Assembly: GCA_033549345.1 (NCBI GenBank) | Contig: JAWSUT010000011.1 | Coordinates: 1-64,000, forward strand | DNA: 64,000 nucleotides | Direction of reading: 5' to 3' | DNA from: JAWSUT01 sp033549345 | GTDB taxonomy: Bacteria; Bacillota; Dethiobacteria; Dethiobacterales; Dethiobacteraceae | In this document: positions 16,444 through 25,204 of the stretch, piece after piece | Layout: the number at the start of each line of letters is the position of its first letter | Position numbering within the stretch: the stretch's first letter is position 1 | Notes under the pieces: model-generated | Databases searched by the model: none | The model's input: the letters and a program-made list of their open reading frames with translations, nothing else | Told to the model about the DNA's origin: nothing | Position numbers and translations under genes: made by a program

Positions 16444-17502
16444 TCACTCCATATTCTCTGCTGTGGTTACCACCTGTGCAAGCCCACTGTCCTCTCCAAA
16501 GAGCATTGCCTGGTTACCACCGTATTCTATGCCTGCACAGACGCCGGTATCCCGGAAGAGGACCCGGCCGGTCCGGTTTTCCGTCAGGGTCACATTCACG
16601 CGCCCCTGCAGTGTCTCTTCCACGAAAGGCATCATTTGATTTTCCCGCGGCCCTTTGCACAGAATGAAACGGTCAGCTTCAGAGTAGGTTTGCAGCCAGA
16701 GAGAGTGCTCTCTGTTGCGGACAGACAGAGCCACGTCATGTCCGGTTTTCATCATCTCCAAGACGCTCTTATTCGTGGTTGCAAATTTATAAAACGACCC
16801 TTCAAGATGCAGGCCTATCAGAAACCCGCGGAAACTGCCCGTTAAAAAAGGAATGTGTGCAATAGAGCAGCTTAGTGACACCGGGGCACGGCTGAAATTG
16901 TTGGATTGTACCCAGACCCAGGCGTAGGGGAAATCCCTGCCCCAGTTTTTCTCAATATAACAGGAACCACCGGTAAAATCAACGTGTTCGCCGTTAATAA
17001 CCATAGAGCCATTCAAATCAGCATGCATGGCGCATACCTGGCTGTAGCACTGCATGAATGTCAGGAAGTTGTAGTAGCCCATGCTGCCGGGCTGAAGCAG
17101 GCTGTCGGGCCACCTAATGTTACCGGAAAGACGAAGGTCTCCTGCGAGCTGTAGACCCGGGCTGTCAATTCTCAGCTTCATCCGGTTCCCGGAAAAAGCA
17201 TTATCCCCTACCTGCAGGGCAAAGCGTTTTTTGTCCGCCCGGAAGCTTGTCGCCGGAAACAGCTCATAGTTATAGGAAATATCCGTTCCGTTAATGACCT
17301 GGACAAAGCTGTGTGTCTCAGCCGGGGTATCGCCCATAAATATTCCCGGAATAACGGCAATGACAAAGCGGCGGGATGGATCGACCAACTTAAAATACCA
17401 GCCTTCGAAAAAACGATGTGTTTTGTTGTGCCCGTGGTATAAATCTGGCTGAAAGAGTGCTCTGAGCATGTTGTCCCTCCTGCGGCATCTACGGCTATTC
17501 AT
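16444..17502 (-). CDS. Tocopherol cyclase-like protein
   Basis: A 352-residue soluble protein of the tocopherol cyclase-like family, a lipocalin-type double beta-barrel. The family opening FFEGWYFKLVDPSRRFVIAVIPGI (residues ~27-50) and the central GSCYIEKNWGRDFPYAWVWVQSN signature (~179-201) are clear. Length is full. In plants the enzyme closes the chromanol ring of vitamin E; bacterial members outside phototrophs have no proven role, and tocopherol synthesis in this host is unlikely. Start ATG is likely at 17472 (GGAGGGACAAC upstream), ten codons inside the longest frame. Confidence 0.85.
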   Translation of the reverse strand: MNSRRCRRRDNMLRALFQPDLYHGHNKTHRFFEGWYFKLVDPSRRFVIAVIPGIFMGDTPAETHSFVQVINGTDISYNYELFPATSFRADKKRFALQVGDNAFSGNRMKLRIDSPGLQLAGDLRLSGNIRWPDSLLQPGSMGYYNFLTFMQCYSQVCAMHADLNGSMVINGEHVDFTGGSCYIEKNWGRDFPYAWVWVQSNNFSRAPVSLSCSIAHIPFLTGSFRGFLIGLHLEGSFYKFATTNKSVLEMMKTGHDVALSVRNREHSLWLQTYSEADRFILCKGPRENQMMPFVEETLQGRVNVTLTENRTGRVLFRDTGVCAGIEYGGNQAMLFGEDSGLAQVVTTAENME

Positions 17503-17653
17503 ATTATATTCTCAGCCAAACGTCAATGTCCTCGTTGCGATACGGTCAAACAGGCGCTGTTTGGTTTTTTTCCGAAAATTGGCGGGAGGATAACGCAAAT
17601 CCTCCCCGAAGATACATGTGGTAGCTGTGAATCTGATTTTTTCTGGAGGTTGT

Positions 17654-18367
17654 ATGGATTATCAGGAGATTATGGAGAAGCTGGCGGCGCTGGCAAAACC
17701 GTCTGCCGAAGCTGACTTGAAACGGTTTGGGAACAGATATAAAAATGTCTTTGGTGTTGCGGTCCCCGCCTTAAAAAAGTTGGCGAAAACAATTGGTAAA
17801 CAGCATGAGCTGGCAGAGAAACTTTGGCAGGCAGACATGCGGGAAACCCGTATCCTGGCGAGCATGATTGCTTGTCCCGAAGCGGTGACAGTAGAGCAAA
17901 TGGATCGGTGGGCCAATGATTTTGCAACATGGGAAATCTGTGATCAGGTGTGCAGGAACCTGTTTGTAAACGTGGCTCATGCTTACCGGAAGTGTTTCGC
18001 ATGGAGCGGCCATGAAAAAGAACTTGTCAGGCGGGCAGGATTTGTGTTGATGTCCAGGCTGGCCGTCACCGACAAGTCTGCACCGGACACCAAGTTTATG
18101 CTGTTTATGGCGCCCATTAAACAAGGGGCGACGGATGAAAGGCCATATGTAAAAAAAGCGGTAAACCGTGCACTGCAGCAGATTGGCAAGCGCAGCTTTG
18201 CGCTAAACGAACTGGCGGTGCACACAGCTTTGGAAATTGCAGACCTTCCCGGGCAAAGTGCGGCATGGATTGCCTCTGATGCCCTGCGAGAACTTCAAAG
18301 TGAAGCGGTGCAGCAAAGCCTGCCTGCCCCCGTCAGGATGATCATTTACGCCGCAGCCGAAGATTGA
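17654..18367 (+). CDS. DNA alkylation repair protein (AlkD-like)
   Basis: A 237-residue all-helical HEAT-repeat protein of the AlkC/AlkD DNA glycosylase family. The marker VFGVAVPALKKLAK near the N-terminus, the RETRILASMIACPEAVT helix and the active-site region WANDFATWEICDQVC are present, with the conserved aspartate in CDQ. AlkD enzymes remove bulky alkylated bases such as 7-methylguanine. ATG at 17654 is chosen because CTGGAGG lies five to six bases upstream. It is a single-gene unit. Confidence 0.88.
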   Translation: MDYQEIMEKLAALAKPSAEADLKRFGNRYKNVFGVAVPALKKLAKTIGKQHELAEKLWQADMRETRILASMIACPEAVTVEQMDRWANDFATWEICDQVCRNLFVNVAHAYRKCFAWSGHEKELVRRAGFVLMSRLAVTDKSAPDTKFMLFMAPIKQGATDERPYVKKAVNRALQQIGKRSFALNELAVHTALEIADLPGQSAAWIASDALRELQSEAVQQSLPAPVRMIIYAAAED

Positions 18368-18457
18368 TATTTATCAGGCGTTTTTAAAGACAAAAAGTAT
18401 TTCACTATAATTAAGACAGCAGCTGGTACTGCAGGGCTCATCCGGTAAACTCCAAGC

Positions 18458-18486
18458 AAAAAAAAGAGCCCGTTTTAAACGGGCTC
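18458..18486 (-). terminator. Intrinsic terminator (minus strand)
   Basis: GAGCCCGTTT/AAACGGGCTC (18466-18486) forms the stem; on the minus strand it is followed by eight T. It ends the 18498-18887 gene. Confidence 0.8.
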
Positions 18487-18497
18487 GCTTTGCTGCT

Positions 18498-18887
18498 CTA
18501 AACAGCTGCTTTTTTGTAAATGAAGGCTGCCAGGCCTGCAACCAGAGCGAAAATTCCTCCGTAAAGTGGAAGATTACTTTTTTCACTTTCTGCTTCGGGG
18601 CTGACGGATACGATACCTGCCTCACCGTCTTTTAGTTCCATGTCTTTGCCGACATAGTCCTCTTCGGCTGTTTCACCTTCTTCAACAGAGGTTATGCCCA
18701 TTTCACCGTCTTTGAGGTCCATGTCTTTACCCACGTAATCCTCTTCCACTTCGCCGTCAGTCTTTTCTTCCAGCGGAGCTTCGCTGACCGGTTCCTCCCT
18801 TTCGGGGACCTCGTTGGCTGCGGCCACACCCGCAAATACGAGGCCAAGTAGCATAACCACAACCATAAATACGACCATTTTCTTCAT
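18498..18887 (-). CDS. Secreted, C-terminally anchored acidic repeat protein
   Basis: A 129-residue protein with an N-terminal signal sequence (MKKMVVFMVVVMLLGLVFAGVAAA), an acidic middle and a C-terminal hydrophobic helix ending IYKKAAV. The middle has two near-identical 27-residue units, each starting EEDYVGKDM and continuing (D/E)LKDGE. The C-terminus has the form of a tail anchor; an LPLYGG sequence before it only faintly recalls a sortase site. Start ATG at 18887 follows AGGAGGGG. I know no family. It is likely displayed on the cell surface; the acidic repeats could bind cations. Confidence 0.75.
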   Translation of the reverse strand: MKKMVVFMVVVMLLGLVFAGVAAANEVPEREEPVSEAPLEEKTDGEVEEDYVGKDMDLKDGEMGITSVEEGETAEEDYVGKDMELKDGEAGIVSVSPEAESEKSNLPLYGGIFALVAGLAAFIYKKAAV

Positions 18888-19101
18888 CTGAAACCCCTCC
18901 TGTAACAGTGATTTATTATTCACCTGTTTTGACGGCAGGCAGTATCTGATTGTTCCCGCATGACTGTTAAGATTTATTAAAACTTTTTCCTGTACAGACG
19001 AACTATTTCATAAATATTAAAAAGAGGCCACCGGGAAGGGAAACTGTTTAAACTCTGCGAATGATTAATATAAAGATGATAGAAAACGAGGAGGAAATCT
19101 G

Positions 19102-19251
19102 ATGGCCAAGTGTGAACAGTGTGAAATGGAAGTAAAGGAAACGGAAATTTATCAGGTAAACGGGGTTAAGATGTGCGAAGAATGTTCAATGAAATATTCC
19201 AACCCATCCCGTCCCTGTGGTGGCGGCCCTGGCGGGTCATCGCCCAACTAG
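19102..19251 (+). CDS. Small zinc-ribbon-like protein (49 aa)
   Basis: A 49-codon gene with ATG start and a strong GAGGAGGAAAT site, followed by its own terminator. Cysteines at 4 and 7 (CEQC) and a second CEEC pair ~20 residues later fit a four-cysteine zinc ribbon; the tail is Gly/Pro/Ser-rich. No family is assigned. The site, terminator and paired cysteines argue that it is real despite its size. Confidence 0.7.
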   Translation: MAKCEQCEMEVKETEIYQVNGVKMCEECSMKYSNPSRPCGGGPGGSSPN

Positions 19252-19270
19252 AACAAAGATTGTCATAAAA

Positions 19271-19305
19271 TCTCAGCGGAGCGCAGCTCCGCTGATTTCT
19301 TTTTA
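19271..19305 (+). terminator. Intrinsic terminator
   Basis: TCAGCGGAGC (19273-19282) pairs with GCTCCGCTGA (19286-19295), followed by TTTCTTTTT. It ends the 49-residue zinc-ribbon gene. Confidence 0.8.
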
Positions 19306-19450
19306 AAGCGACGAAAAGAAAGAAAAAAACTTGCTGGCAACAGAGAATCAATCGTTACGGCGGATTTGGGTCTCAAGTCAGGTTCGACAATCCCCTGCCC
19401 AATATACTAGAGTATAATCAGGAAACTATGCTGCTTAGGAGGAAATTTGA

Positions 19451-21166
19451 TTGAAAAGAGCTCTGGGGACTAAACAAACTATACTTACTTTATGTGTCCT
19501 GCTGCTGATTTTTCTTGTTTCTGTGAGTGGGTGTGTCCAGGAGACCTTCTCGCGCCCGGAGGAACCCCCATTGGATGAACAGCAACAAACTGATGAGGAA
19601 GACGCAGAAGCAAAACGGCTGCGGGAAGAAGAAGAACAGCGTCTTGCCGAAGAGAGACGGCTTGAAGAAAGACGTCGGCGGGAAGATGCGCTGCGGGAAG
19701 AGCTGGGCCCATTTTTTGTACCCCTGCCTCCCGATGAGCAGGTGGAGAATCCTCACGTGAAAGCCAAGGGTATTTATGTAACCGGAAATTCCGCCGGATT
19801 GGAAAAACGATTCGAAGAGCTCCTGAACCTGGTGGAGGCTACTGAATTAAATGCCATGGTCATAGATATAAAAAATGATGACGGCCAGGTAACATATGCA
19901 AGTGATATTGAAATCGTCCGGGAAGTTGGCGCGAACAAGCGCCCGTCAATTCCTGATATCGAAGCGGTTATGGACAAGCTGCGGGAAAAAGATATTTACC
20001 CCATTGGCAGGCTGGTTGTCTTCCGTGACCCGCACCTGCCGGAGCAGCGGCCCCAGTGGGCCATTCAGCAAAAAGGCGGTACTGGGATCTGGCGGGACTA
20101 CAAGCGCTTCGGTTGGGTTAATCCTTATGAGAAAATGGTTTGGGACTATAATATTGCGATTGCCAAAGAAGCGGCACTGAAAGGTTTTAGGGAAATTCAG
20201 TTTGACTATGTTAGATTTCCGGAGAATGCGGCTAAAGTTGACAGGGAAGCAGAATTTCCCGGCAAAGATGGTCGCACAAAGGATGAGGCAATTGAGCAAT
20301 TCCTGACTTACGCCCGTGAGCAGCTGCAAGAATACAACGTCCATATTTCAGCCGACGTTTTCGGTGTAATCTCCACAGCCTGGGGGGATCAGGAACAGAT
20401 CGGGCAGAACTGGGAAAAGGTATCTCCGCTTGTGGATGTTATATCTCCAATGATTTACCCCAGTCACTACGGCCCCGGTTATTTCGGCTTTACCGTTCCG
20501 GATGCCAATCCGGCCGGGACGGTTAACCGTGCTCTGGCAGACGCGGTTAAACGCAATGCACCTCTGGAAGACCCTGCAGTTATCCGCCCCTGGCTGCAAA
20601 GTTTTACGGCTACCTGGGTAAAAGGCTACATCCCCTATCGTGCCAGGGAAGTCCGCCAGCAGATTGATGCGGCGCGGGAACTGGGAATAGACGAATTTCT
20701 CATCTGGAATGCGGCAAACCGTTACTTCCAGGATGCTTTCCTGGCTGCTAATCAGGTAACGGAGCCTGGCAATGATACACAGGAGAACGGACTGGACAGT
20801 CTGGGTACAACAGCTCAAATGGCACTTGAAAACTACCTTGAAGCGGTAAAAAGAGGAAACTGGCGAGACGCGTATGTACTTCAGTCTACAGAGTTTTCCA
20901 TGGACCATGATCAGTACAGAGCCTGGTTTGAGAGCCGGACAGGCTCCCTGTCTAATTATGAAATCACCGAACGAACGGAAGAATTGCCAGACAAGGAAAG
21001 CTTTCTTCTTAACCTCACTTTGACAAACTCCGCACAGGAGTTGGCAGAAGAACAGTTTGAAGTTATATTGGAAAACGGATTATGGCGTATCAGGGCTTCC
21101 CAACGGTTTTTAGAAGCATTGACAGAAGAGCCGGCGGCAGATACGGAGAGCGGGGAAAGCCAATAA
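19451..21166 (+). CDS. Lipoprotein with DUF4015 glycoside-hydrolase-like domain
   Basis: A 571-residue surface lipoprotein. Residues 1-27 are a signal peptide with lipobox VSGC, Cys28 being lipidated. Residues ~40-85 are a Glu/Arg coiled linker. Residues ~105-430 match the DUF4015 putative glycosyl hydrolase (TIM-barrel type): KGIYVTGNSAG, NAMVIDIKNDDGQVTY, IQFDYVRFP and the WLQSFTATW strand. A C-terminal ~100-residue region (~455-560) resembles an NTF2-like or DUF4878-type add-on. Start is TTG with AGGAGG. It is a monocistronic unit. A polysaccharide substrate is inferred, perhaps spore or cell wall. Confidence 0.88.
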   Translation: MKRALGTKQTILTLCVLLLIFLVSVSGCVQETFSRPEEPPLDEQQQTDEEDAEAKRLREEEEQRLAEERRLEERRRREDALREELGPFFVPLPPDEQVENPHVKAKGIYVTGNSAGLEKRFEELLNLVEATELNAMVIDIKNDDGQVTYASDIEIVREVGANKRPSIPDIEAVMDKLREKDIYPIGRLVVFRDPHLPEQRPQWAIQQKGGTGIWRDYKRFGWVNPYEKMVWDYNIAIAKEAALKGFREIQFDYVRFPENAAKVDREAEFPGKDGRTKDEAIEQFLTYAREQLQEYNVHISADVFGVISTAWGDQEQIGQNWEKVSPLVDVISPMIYPSHYGPGYFGFTVPDANPAGTVNRALADAVKRNAPLEDPAVIRPWLQSFTATWVKGYIPYRAREVRQQIDAARELGIDEFLIWNAANRYFQDAFLAANQVTEPGNDTQENGLDSLGTTAQMALENYLEAVKRGNWRDAYVLQSTEFSMDHDQYRAWFESRTGSLSNYEITERTEELPDKESFLLNLTLTNSAQELAEEQFEVILENGLWRIRASQRFLEALTEEPAADTESGESQ

Positions 21167-21188
21167 GAGTTAAATACAAAGGGAACTA

Positions 21189-21235
21189 AAAAACGGCAAC
21201 GGTTGGTTGAGCAACTGTTTGCCGTTTTGTTTTGT
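21189..21235 (+). terminator. Intrinsic terminator
   Basis: AAACGGCAA (21191-21199) pairs with TTGCCGTTT (21219-21227), followed by TGTTTTGT. It ends the DUF4015 lipoprotein gene. Confidence 0.75.
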
Positions 21236-21259
21236 ACTGCGAGTCAATGAGTAGAAAAA

Positions 21260-21412
21260 GTGGATATTTTATTGATAATTATCATGCTAAGTTTTCAACA
21301 GGCGGTGGCCCGTATGCTGTGCAAAGATAAGGGTCGGGATATTGTGTTGATTGACCTGGCGGCCAGCGCATTTGGTCTCGTGGTTGTCATGCTGGCATTC
21401 TTCGTCTACTAA
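21260..21412 (+). CDS. Candidate small membrane protein (50 aa)
   Basis: A GTG-started frame of 50 residues with two hydrophobic stretches (residues ~2-11 and ~31-49) around a polar loop MLCKDKGRD. No family is recognised. The upstream site is weak (GTAGAAAAA). In its favour, the stop codon lies inside a very strong terminator hairpin and the gap has no other content. It could be a small membrane peptide or a chance frame; an ATG at 21284 would shorten it. Confidence 0.4.
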   Translation: MDILLIIIMLSFQQAVARMLCKDKGRDIVLIDLAASAFGLVVVMLAFFVY

Positions 21413-21447
21413 AAGAGCAGGCCATGCGGCCTGCTCTTTTAGTAGAC
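21404..21447. terminator. Perfect 20-bp hairpin over a stop codon
   Basis: Bases 21404-21423 and 21428-21447 are exact reverse complements around a four-base loop. The first arm contains the last codons of the 21260 frame. CTCTTTT in the second arm gives a partial T-run, so it may act as a terminator on either strand. Confidence 0.75.
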
Positions 21448-21578
21448 GAGAAATTCAATTAATTTTAATATTTTTTCATTATTTTACAAAAAAGTGCTAA
21501 AATATGTTAACATAGGCAGGAAAACTTAAAATCTTGTCGTATTCAAAAGAGTAAGAAAAAACATGGAGGTTTATTCTG

Positions 21579-21734
21579 ATGCTTGCACTCATTGAGATTG
21601 ACCGGGAGCGCGAGCGACTTCACAGGACTGTGGAAAAATGGGGCTTGCGCGATCACAGGACAATTCGCCAAAGTGAGAAAGTGGATCGTATGATTTATAT
21701 GTTTATGTGTGGACAAGGAGTCAGAACACAATAA
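21579..21734 (+). CDS. Spo0E-like aspartyl-phosphate phosphatase (51 aa)
   Basis: A 51-residue protein with ATG start and ATGGAGG site eight bases upstream. It forms two helices joined by a short turn: IEIDRERERLHRTVEKWG and TIRQSEKVDRMIYMF. Ser32 and Asp36 reproduce the S-x-x-x-D signature of the Spo0E family (SQELD in the type proteins). Members dephosphorylate Spo0A~P and delay sporulation. The motif is degenerate (SEKVD), so the call is by pattern and length. It supports a spore-forming host. Confidence 0.7.
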   Translation: MLALIEIDRERERLHRTVEKWGLRDHRTIRQSEKVDRMIYMFMCGQGVRTQ

Positions 21735-21813
21735 TCAAAAAGTAATTTCATGGCTTCCTCCGGGGCCTGGTTTTCACTTGTGTCATCTGTAAACGATGCC
21801 ACTTTTTTTTGCC

Positions 21814-22569
21814 TTAAAGCGTCTGTAAAAGCTGTGAGACATCTTCAAAGCCTGGTTGCTCCTGTTCAAGCTTTTGCAGGATGCTCCGGGCTTTTCTTTT
21901 CTCGCCTGTCTGAATGTATGCTTTGGCCAGCAGATAAAGTGCGGAAAGCTGCTGCTCATCGCTTCCCCCCTGTTTTACGGCAGGTTCAAGGATCTGCAGC
22001 GCTTCCGGAGCATGGTTTGTTTTTAATAAGCACACAGCCAGTACATTAACCACTTGCTTGTCCTTACGCTGCCCGGCCGGCAGTTTTTTTAATTCCCTGG
22101 CAGCCTCTGCAAACAGGCCCCGTTCCATGAGCTGTCCGGCATACCAGATACGCATCTGATGGTCTTCAGCTTTTCTCTGAAAATATTGCTGATACAACTT
22201 TTTAGCCTTGGGAATATCGTCCAGCATAAAATAAAGGTCAGCACTTACAGGGTAGATGGCAGTTGCTTCCGGGATGATTTCCAGCGCCTGGTGGAACTGC
22301 TCCAGAGCTTCAGTAAAGTTTCCGTTGCGGTATGCCAGGCGGCCCCTGACATAGTGCCTCCTGGCGCGGCCCACCGGTGTGTTGCGCTGTGTCTGAAAAA
22401 AAATAAACATGGCCGCCAGGGAAAAAACACCGTAGGCCCAGTTCATTATCAGAAGCATAAAGCTCATGCCTGCCCAAATCAGGCCGGGGAGCATTCCCTG
22501 TGATAGCTCGCCTGGCCAGGGCAACTCATAGGGCAGGGACTGCTTTCCCGAGTCAGTATTTTGACCCAT
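21814..22569 (-). CDS. TPR protein with N-terminal membrane helices
   Basis: A 251-residue protein. Residues ~25-55 contain two short hydrophobic helices (LPGLIWAGMSFMLLIMNWAYGVFSLAAMFIFF). The rest is tetratricopeptide repeats, with recognisable units at ~75-108 (RGRLAYRNGNFTEALEQFHQALEI), ~110-140, ~148-180 and ~205-245. It probably faces the cytoplasm as a scaffold. Start is ATG with AGGTG upstream. Transcribed divergently from the methyltransferase gene; no partner can be named. Confidence 0.8.
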   Translation of the reverse strand: MGQNTDSGKQSLPYELPWPGELSQGMLPGLIWAGMSFMLLIMNWAYGVFSLAAMFIFFQTQRNTPVGRARRHYVRGRLAYRNGNFTEALEQFHQALEIIPEATAIYPVSADLYFMLDDIPKAKKLYQQYFQRKAEDHQMRIWYAGQLMERGLFAEAARELKKLPAGQRKDKQVVNVLAVCLLKTNHAPEALQILEPAVKQGGSDEQQLSALYLLAKAYIQTGEKRKARSILQKLEQEQPGFEDVSQLLQTL

Positions 22570-22688
22570 ATTGTTTCACCTCATTTGTGATAACTACGTC
22601 AACAGTATAAACTAAATATTTATTTCTGACAAATGACGAGCTTTTTTGTCATAGGTATCTATTGCAGCCTATTCGGGGAGGGATGCCT

Positions 22689-23837
22689 TTGACAAATTAT
22701 GTAGATACTGACAGCCTTAGAATTGAGGGAGAGTTTTGGACGGCGAAACAGAGGCAGATGCATTCGCTTCATTATACCATCTCTTATCGTGCATCTTTTA
22801 AGCCGGAAATGCCCGACTATTTTATCCGCCGTTATTCCAGCCCCGGGGATGTGGTAGCCGATCCGTTTTGTGGGCGCGGCACAACTGCCCTGCAGGCGAA
22901 TTTACTGGGCCGGTCTGCCTGGACAAACGATGTAAACCCCCTTGCCGCTGCAATTACATATGCTAAAACAAATCCCGTTTCCCTTGACAGTGTAAACTCT
23001 TTCTTAAACCGTATCAACTGGGAAAAAGACTTCCCCCTTCCCCGGCATGACGAACTGCTTTCTTTCTACCACCCCCGCACTTTAAAGGAGCTGTATCTTC
23101 TCCGCAAACAAATCCTGCAGGCACCCGATGATACGGCCCGCTTTGTTCAGCTTCTGGTGTTGTCACGGCTGCATGGACATTCCAAAGGTTTCTTCTCCGC
23201 TTATTCGATGCCGCAGATATCCATAACACCGCAGGCACAACAGAGGATTAACTCTAAACGCGGAGAAACACCGGAGTACCGAGCTTTGGCACCGAGAATT
23301 GCAGCCAAAGCAAAAGCCGCACTCCGGGATGGCCAACTTGACGGGATTCGCAGCGCAAGCATACATAATCGTTACCTGAATACAGATGCCAGACAGCTTT
23401 CATGGCCCGATGCCAGGGTTGACCTGATTATCACCTCACCACCGTTTCTAAACAAAGTAAATTACCTGGCAGACAACTGGCTTGAGCACTGGTTCCTGGA
23501 TATTGACACAAGGCGCCTGAAACTAGACCTGATGCAGACGGCAAGTCTATCAGTCTGGTCTGATTTTATGCGGCAGTCAATATTCGAGATGGCCCGTATT
23601 CTGCGAAGCAGTGGTATTTGTGTAATTGAAGTTGGTGATGTCTGCCACAGGGGGCACAGAATAAACCTGGATGAAATAGTATGCCAGATCATCTCCGAAA
23701 ATCCTCAAACAGGACTGAAGCCTCGGTGCGTGTTGATTCAGAATCAGGAGTTTACAAAACTGGCACATTGCTTCTCTGTAAAAAATAATAAACTGGGAAC
23801 GAACACGCAGCGAATGCTGGTGTTGGAAAAAGATTAA
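22689..23837 (+). CDS. N4/N6 DNA methyltransferase (orphan)
   Basis: A 382-residue DNA amino-methyltransferase. The AdoMet motif I DPFCGRGTT (Asp58) stands before the catalytic motif IV TSPPF (Thr249), the reverse of the beta-class order and usual for this family. An N-terminal HSLHYTISYRASFKPEMP segment precedes motif I. The best start is TTG at 22689, seven bases after GGGAGG; ATG at 22683 is the alternative. No restriction endonuclease lies beside it, so it may be an orphan enzyme for epigenetic marking. It shares a palindromic 3' end with the convergent kinase gene. Confidence 0.85.
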   Translation: MTNYVDTDSLRIEGEFWTAKQRQMHSLHYTISYRASFKPEMPDYFIRRYSSPGDVVADPFCGRGTTALQANLLGRSAWTNDVNPLAAAITYAKTNPVSLDSVNSFLNRINWEKDFPLPRHDELLSFYHPRTLKELYLLRKQILQAPDDTARFVQLLVLSRLHGHSKGFFSAYSMPQISITPQAQQRINSKRGETPEYRALAPRIAAKAKAALRDGQLDGIRSASIHNRYLNTDARQLSWPDARVDLIITSPPFLNKVNYLADNWLEHWFLDIDTRRLKLDLMQTASLSVWSDFMRQSIFEMARILRSSGICVIEVGDVCHRGHRINLDEIVCQIISENPQTGLKPRCVLIQNQEFTKLAHCFSVKNNKLGTNTQRMLVLEKD

Positions 23838-23861
23838 GCCTGCCAAACGGCAGGCTTAATC
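23832..23861. terminator. Bidirectional terminator hairpin
   Basis: GATTAAGCCTGCC (23832-23844) and GGCAGGCTTAATC (23849-23861) are perfect arms with a four-base loop; on the minus strand TTTTT follows. Both flanking stop codons lie within it. Confidence 0.75.
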
Positions 23862-24963
23862 ATTGGCTGACTGGGAGATACAAATCAATTGTTGTGCCTC
23901 TGTTTTCTTCACTTTTGACTTTTACATACCCGTTATGATGTTGAACGATTCGATTGGTGAGCGTAAGCCCAAGCCCGGAACCTTCAACTCTGGTTGAATA
24001 GAAGGGAGTAAAAACACGGGCAAGATCCTCCTTGCGGATCCCCAACCCTGTGTCACTTACCGAAATGAGGGCTTGTCCCGGTTCGGGCAGATATTGTGTC
24101 CTGACAATCAGTTTGCCTCCTGAGGGCATTGCCTGAATGGCGTTACGCAAAACATTCAATACGGCCTGTTTAACCAGTTCGTGGTCCAACAGGCAAAGTG
24201 GCATATTCATATCCAACTCGGAGATAATCTCAATATCAACCATCATTCCCACATTCTCCACCAGATTCAGCAGGTCTTTAATGATATTGTTTGGGCTGAC
24301 GAACTGCAGGCCTTCCGCGCCGGGATGAATTAAAGCGAGAAAGTCGGTAATAATTCGTTCAATTTGTTGAATTTCTTCGGTTGCCATGCCCAGATATTCT
24401 TTAATTACGTTATTATCGGTGGATTGCTGCAAAGCCAGTTGAATATATCCTTTGGCCGTAGTTAACGGGTTTCTGATTTCGTGAGCAGCACCTGCGGCAA
24501 TCTGACTGACAATGGCCTGCACCTCAGCATTACTTATCTCTTTTTGAAAACGGTGTTCACTGGTCAGGTCTTTGCGCATCCAGATTGCACCGGTTACTTC
24601 ACCCTGCATGCCCTTGACCAAAGCAACATTGTGCTGATAGAAACCTTCGCAATTGGTATAGGGGCAATAACCGCTTTCCTTGTTTGATACTTCTTTACCG
24701 GTTTTTAGCACCTGGAGAATATATTGTTCGTGTTCTGGAATACCGGGGAACACATCTCTGACATGTTTACCTAACACTTTGACTGCCGGTTTATTAAAAA
24801 CTGTTTCTGCTTCACTGTTAAAGATGGTAATAAATCCACCTGCATTGATCGCTATGACAGCTGCGGAAATATTTTCAACGATAAAGCGCGCATGTGAGCG
24901 CCAAAAAAGGTAATCCACCGGGATTGTGAGTTTTTTTGCCAAAAGGGAACCGGTATTTGTCAT
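23860..24963 (-). CDS. PAS-domain sensor histidine kinase (sporulation-kinase type)
   Basis: A soluble kinase of 367 residues. A PAS domain (~25-135, with IFNSEAETVFNKPAVKVLG and a CPYTNCEGFY insert) precedes a HisKA dimerisation helix with H-box AAHEIRNPLTTAKGY and an HATPase domain with N-box NVLRNAIQAM, DTGLGI and GSGLGL. No membrane helix is present. The H-box and layout match KinA/KinE-type phosphorelay kinases. Start: the frame opens GTG-ATG-CCG-ATG; the ATG at 24963 is best placed after GAGAGGG. There is no adjacent response regulator, as is usual for sporulation kinases. Two cysteine pairs in the PAS region could bind metal or sense redox, which is inference. Confidence 0.85.
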   Translation of the reverse strand: MTNTGSLLAKKLTIPVDYLFWRSHARFIVENISAAVIAINAGGFITIFNSEAETVFNKPAVKVLGKHVRDVFPGIPEHEQYILQVLKTGKEVSNKESGYCPYTNCEGFYQHNVALVKGMQGEVTGAIWMRKDLTSEHRFQKEISNAEVQAIVSQIAAGAAHEIRNPLTTAKGYIQLALQQSTDNNVIKEYLGMATEEIQQIERIITDFLALIHPGAEGLQFVSPNNIIKDLLNLVENVGMMVDIEIISELDMNMPLCLLDHELVKQAVLNVLRNAIQAMPSGGKLIVRTQYLPEPGQALISVSDTGLGIRKEDLARVFTPFYSTRVEGSGLGLTLTNRIVQHHNGYVKVKSEENRGTTIDLYLPVSQ

Positions 24964-25204
24964 CGGCATCACCCTCTCGAACTTCTTTTACATACATCTC
25001 CATTATAACAGGTTATTTATAAAAAGTTTGCTGTAACATGTCGTTTATACCGTAAGAAGGGCAATATTATGTAAGTTTTTAAAATTAGAAGTTTCAATTG
25101 TTTTAAAATTGCAAATACTTTGTGAAACATTGCACAAACTGTAATTCACCCATATAATTAAGGAAGCAAAGATTGTGCTAAAATCCTTTTTAGGGGTGAC
25201 TGTC

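Noticed and set aside
18498..18600. LPLYGG as a sortase signal in the acidic repeat protein
   Set aside because: It lacks the LPxTG threonine and the context fits a plain C-terminal membrane anchor.
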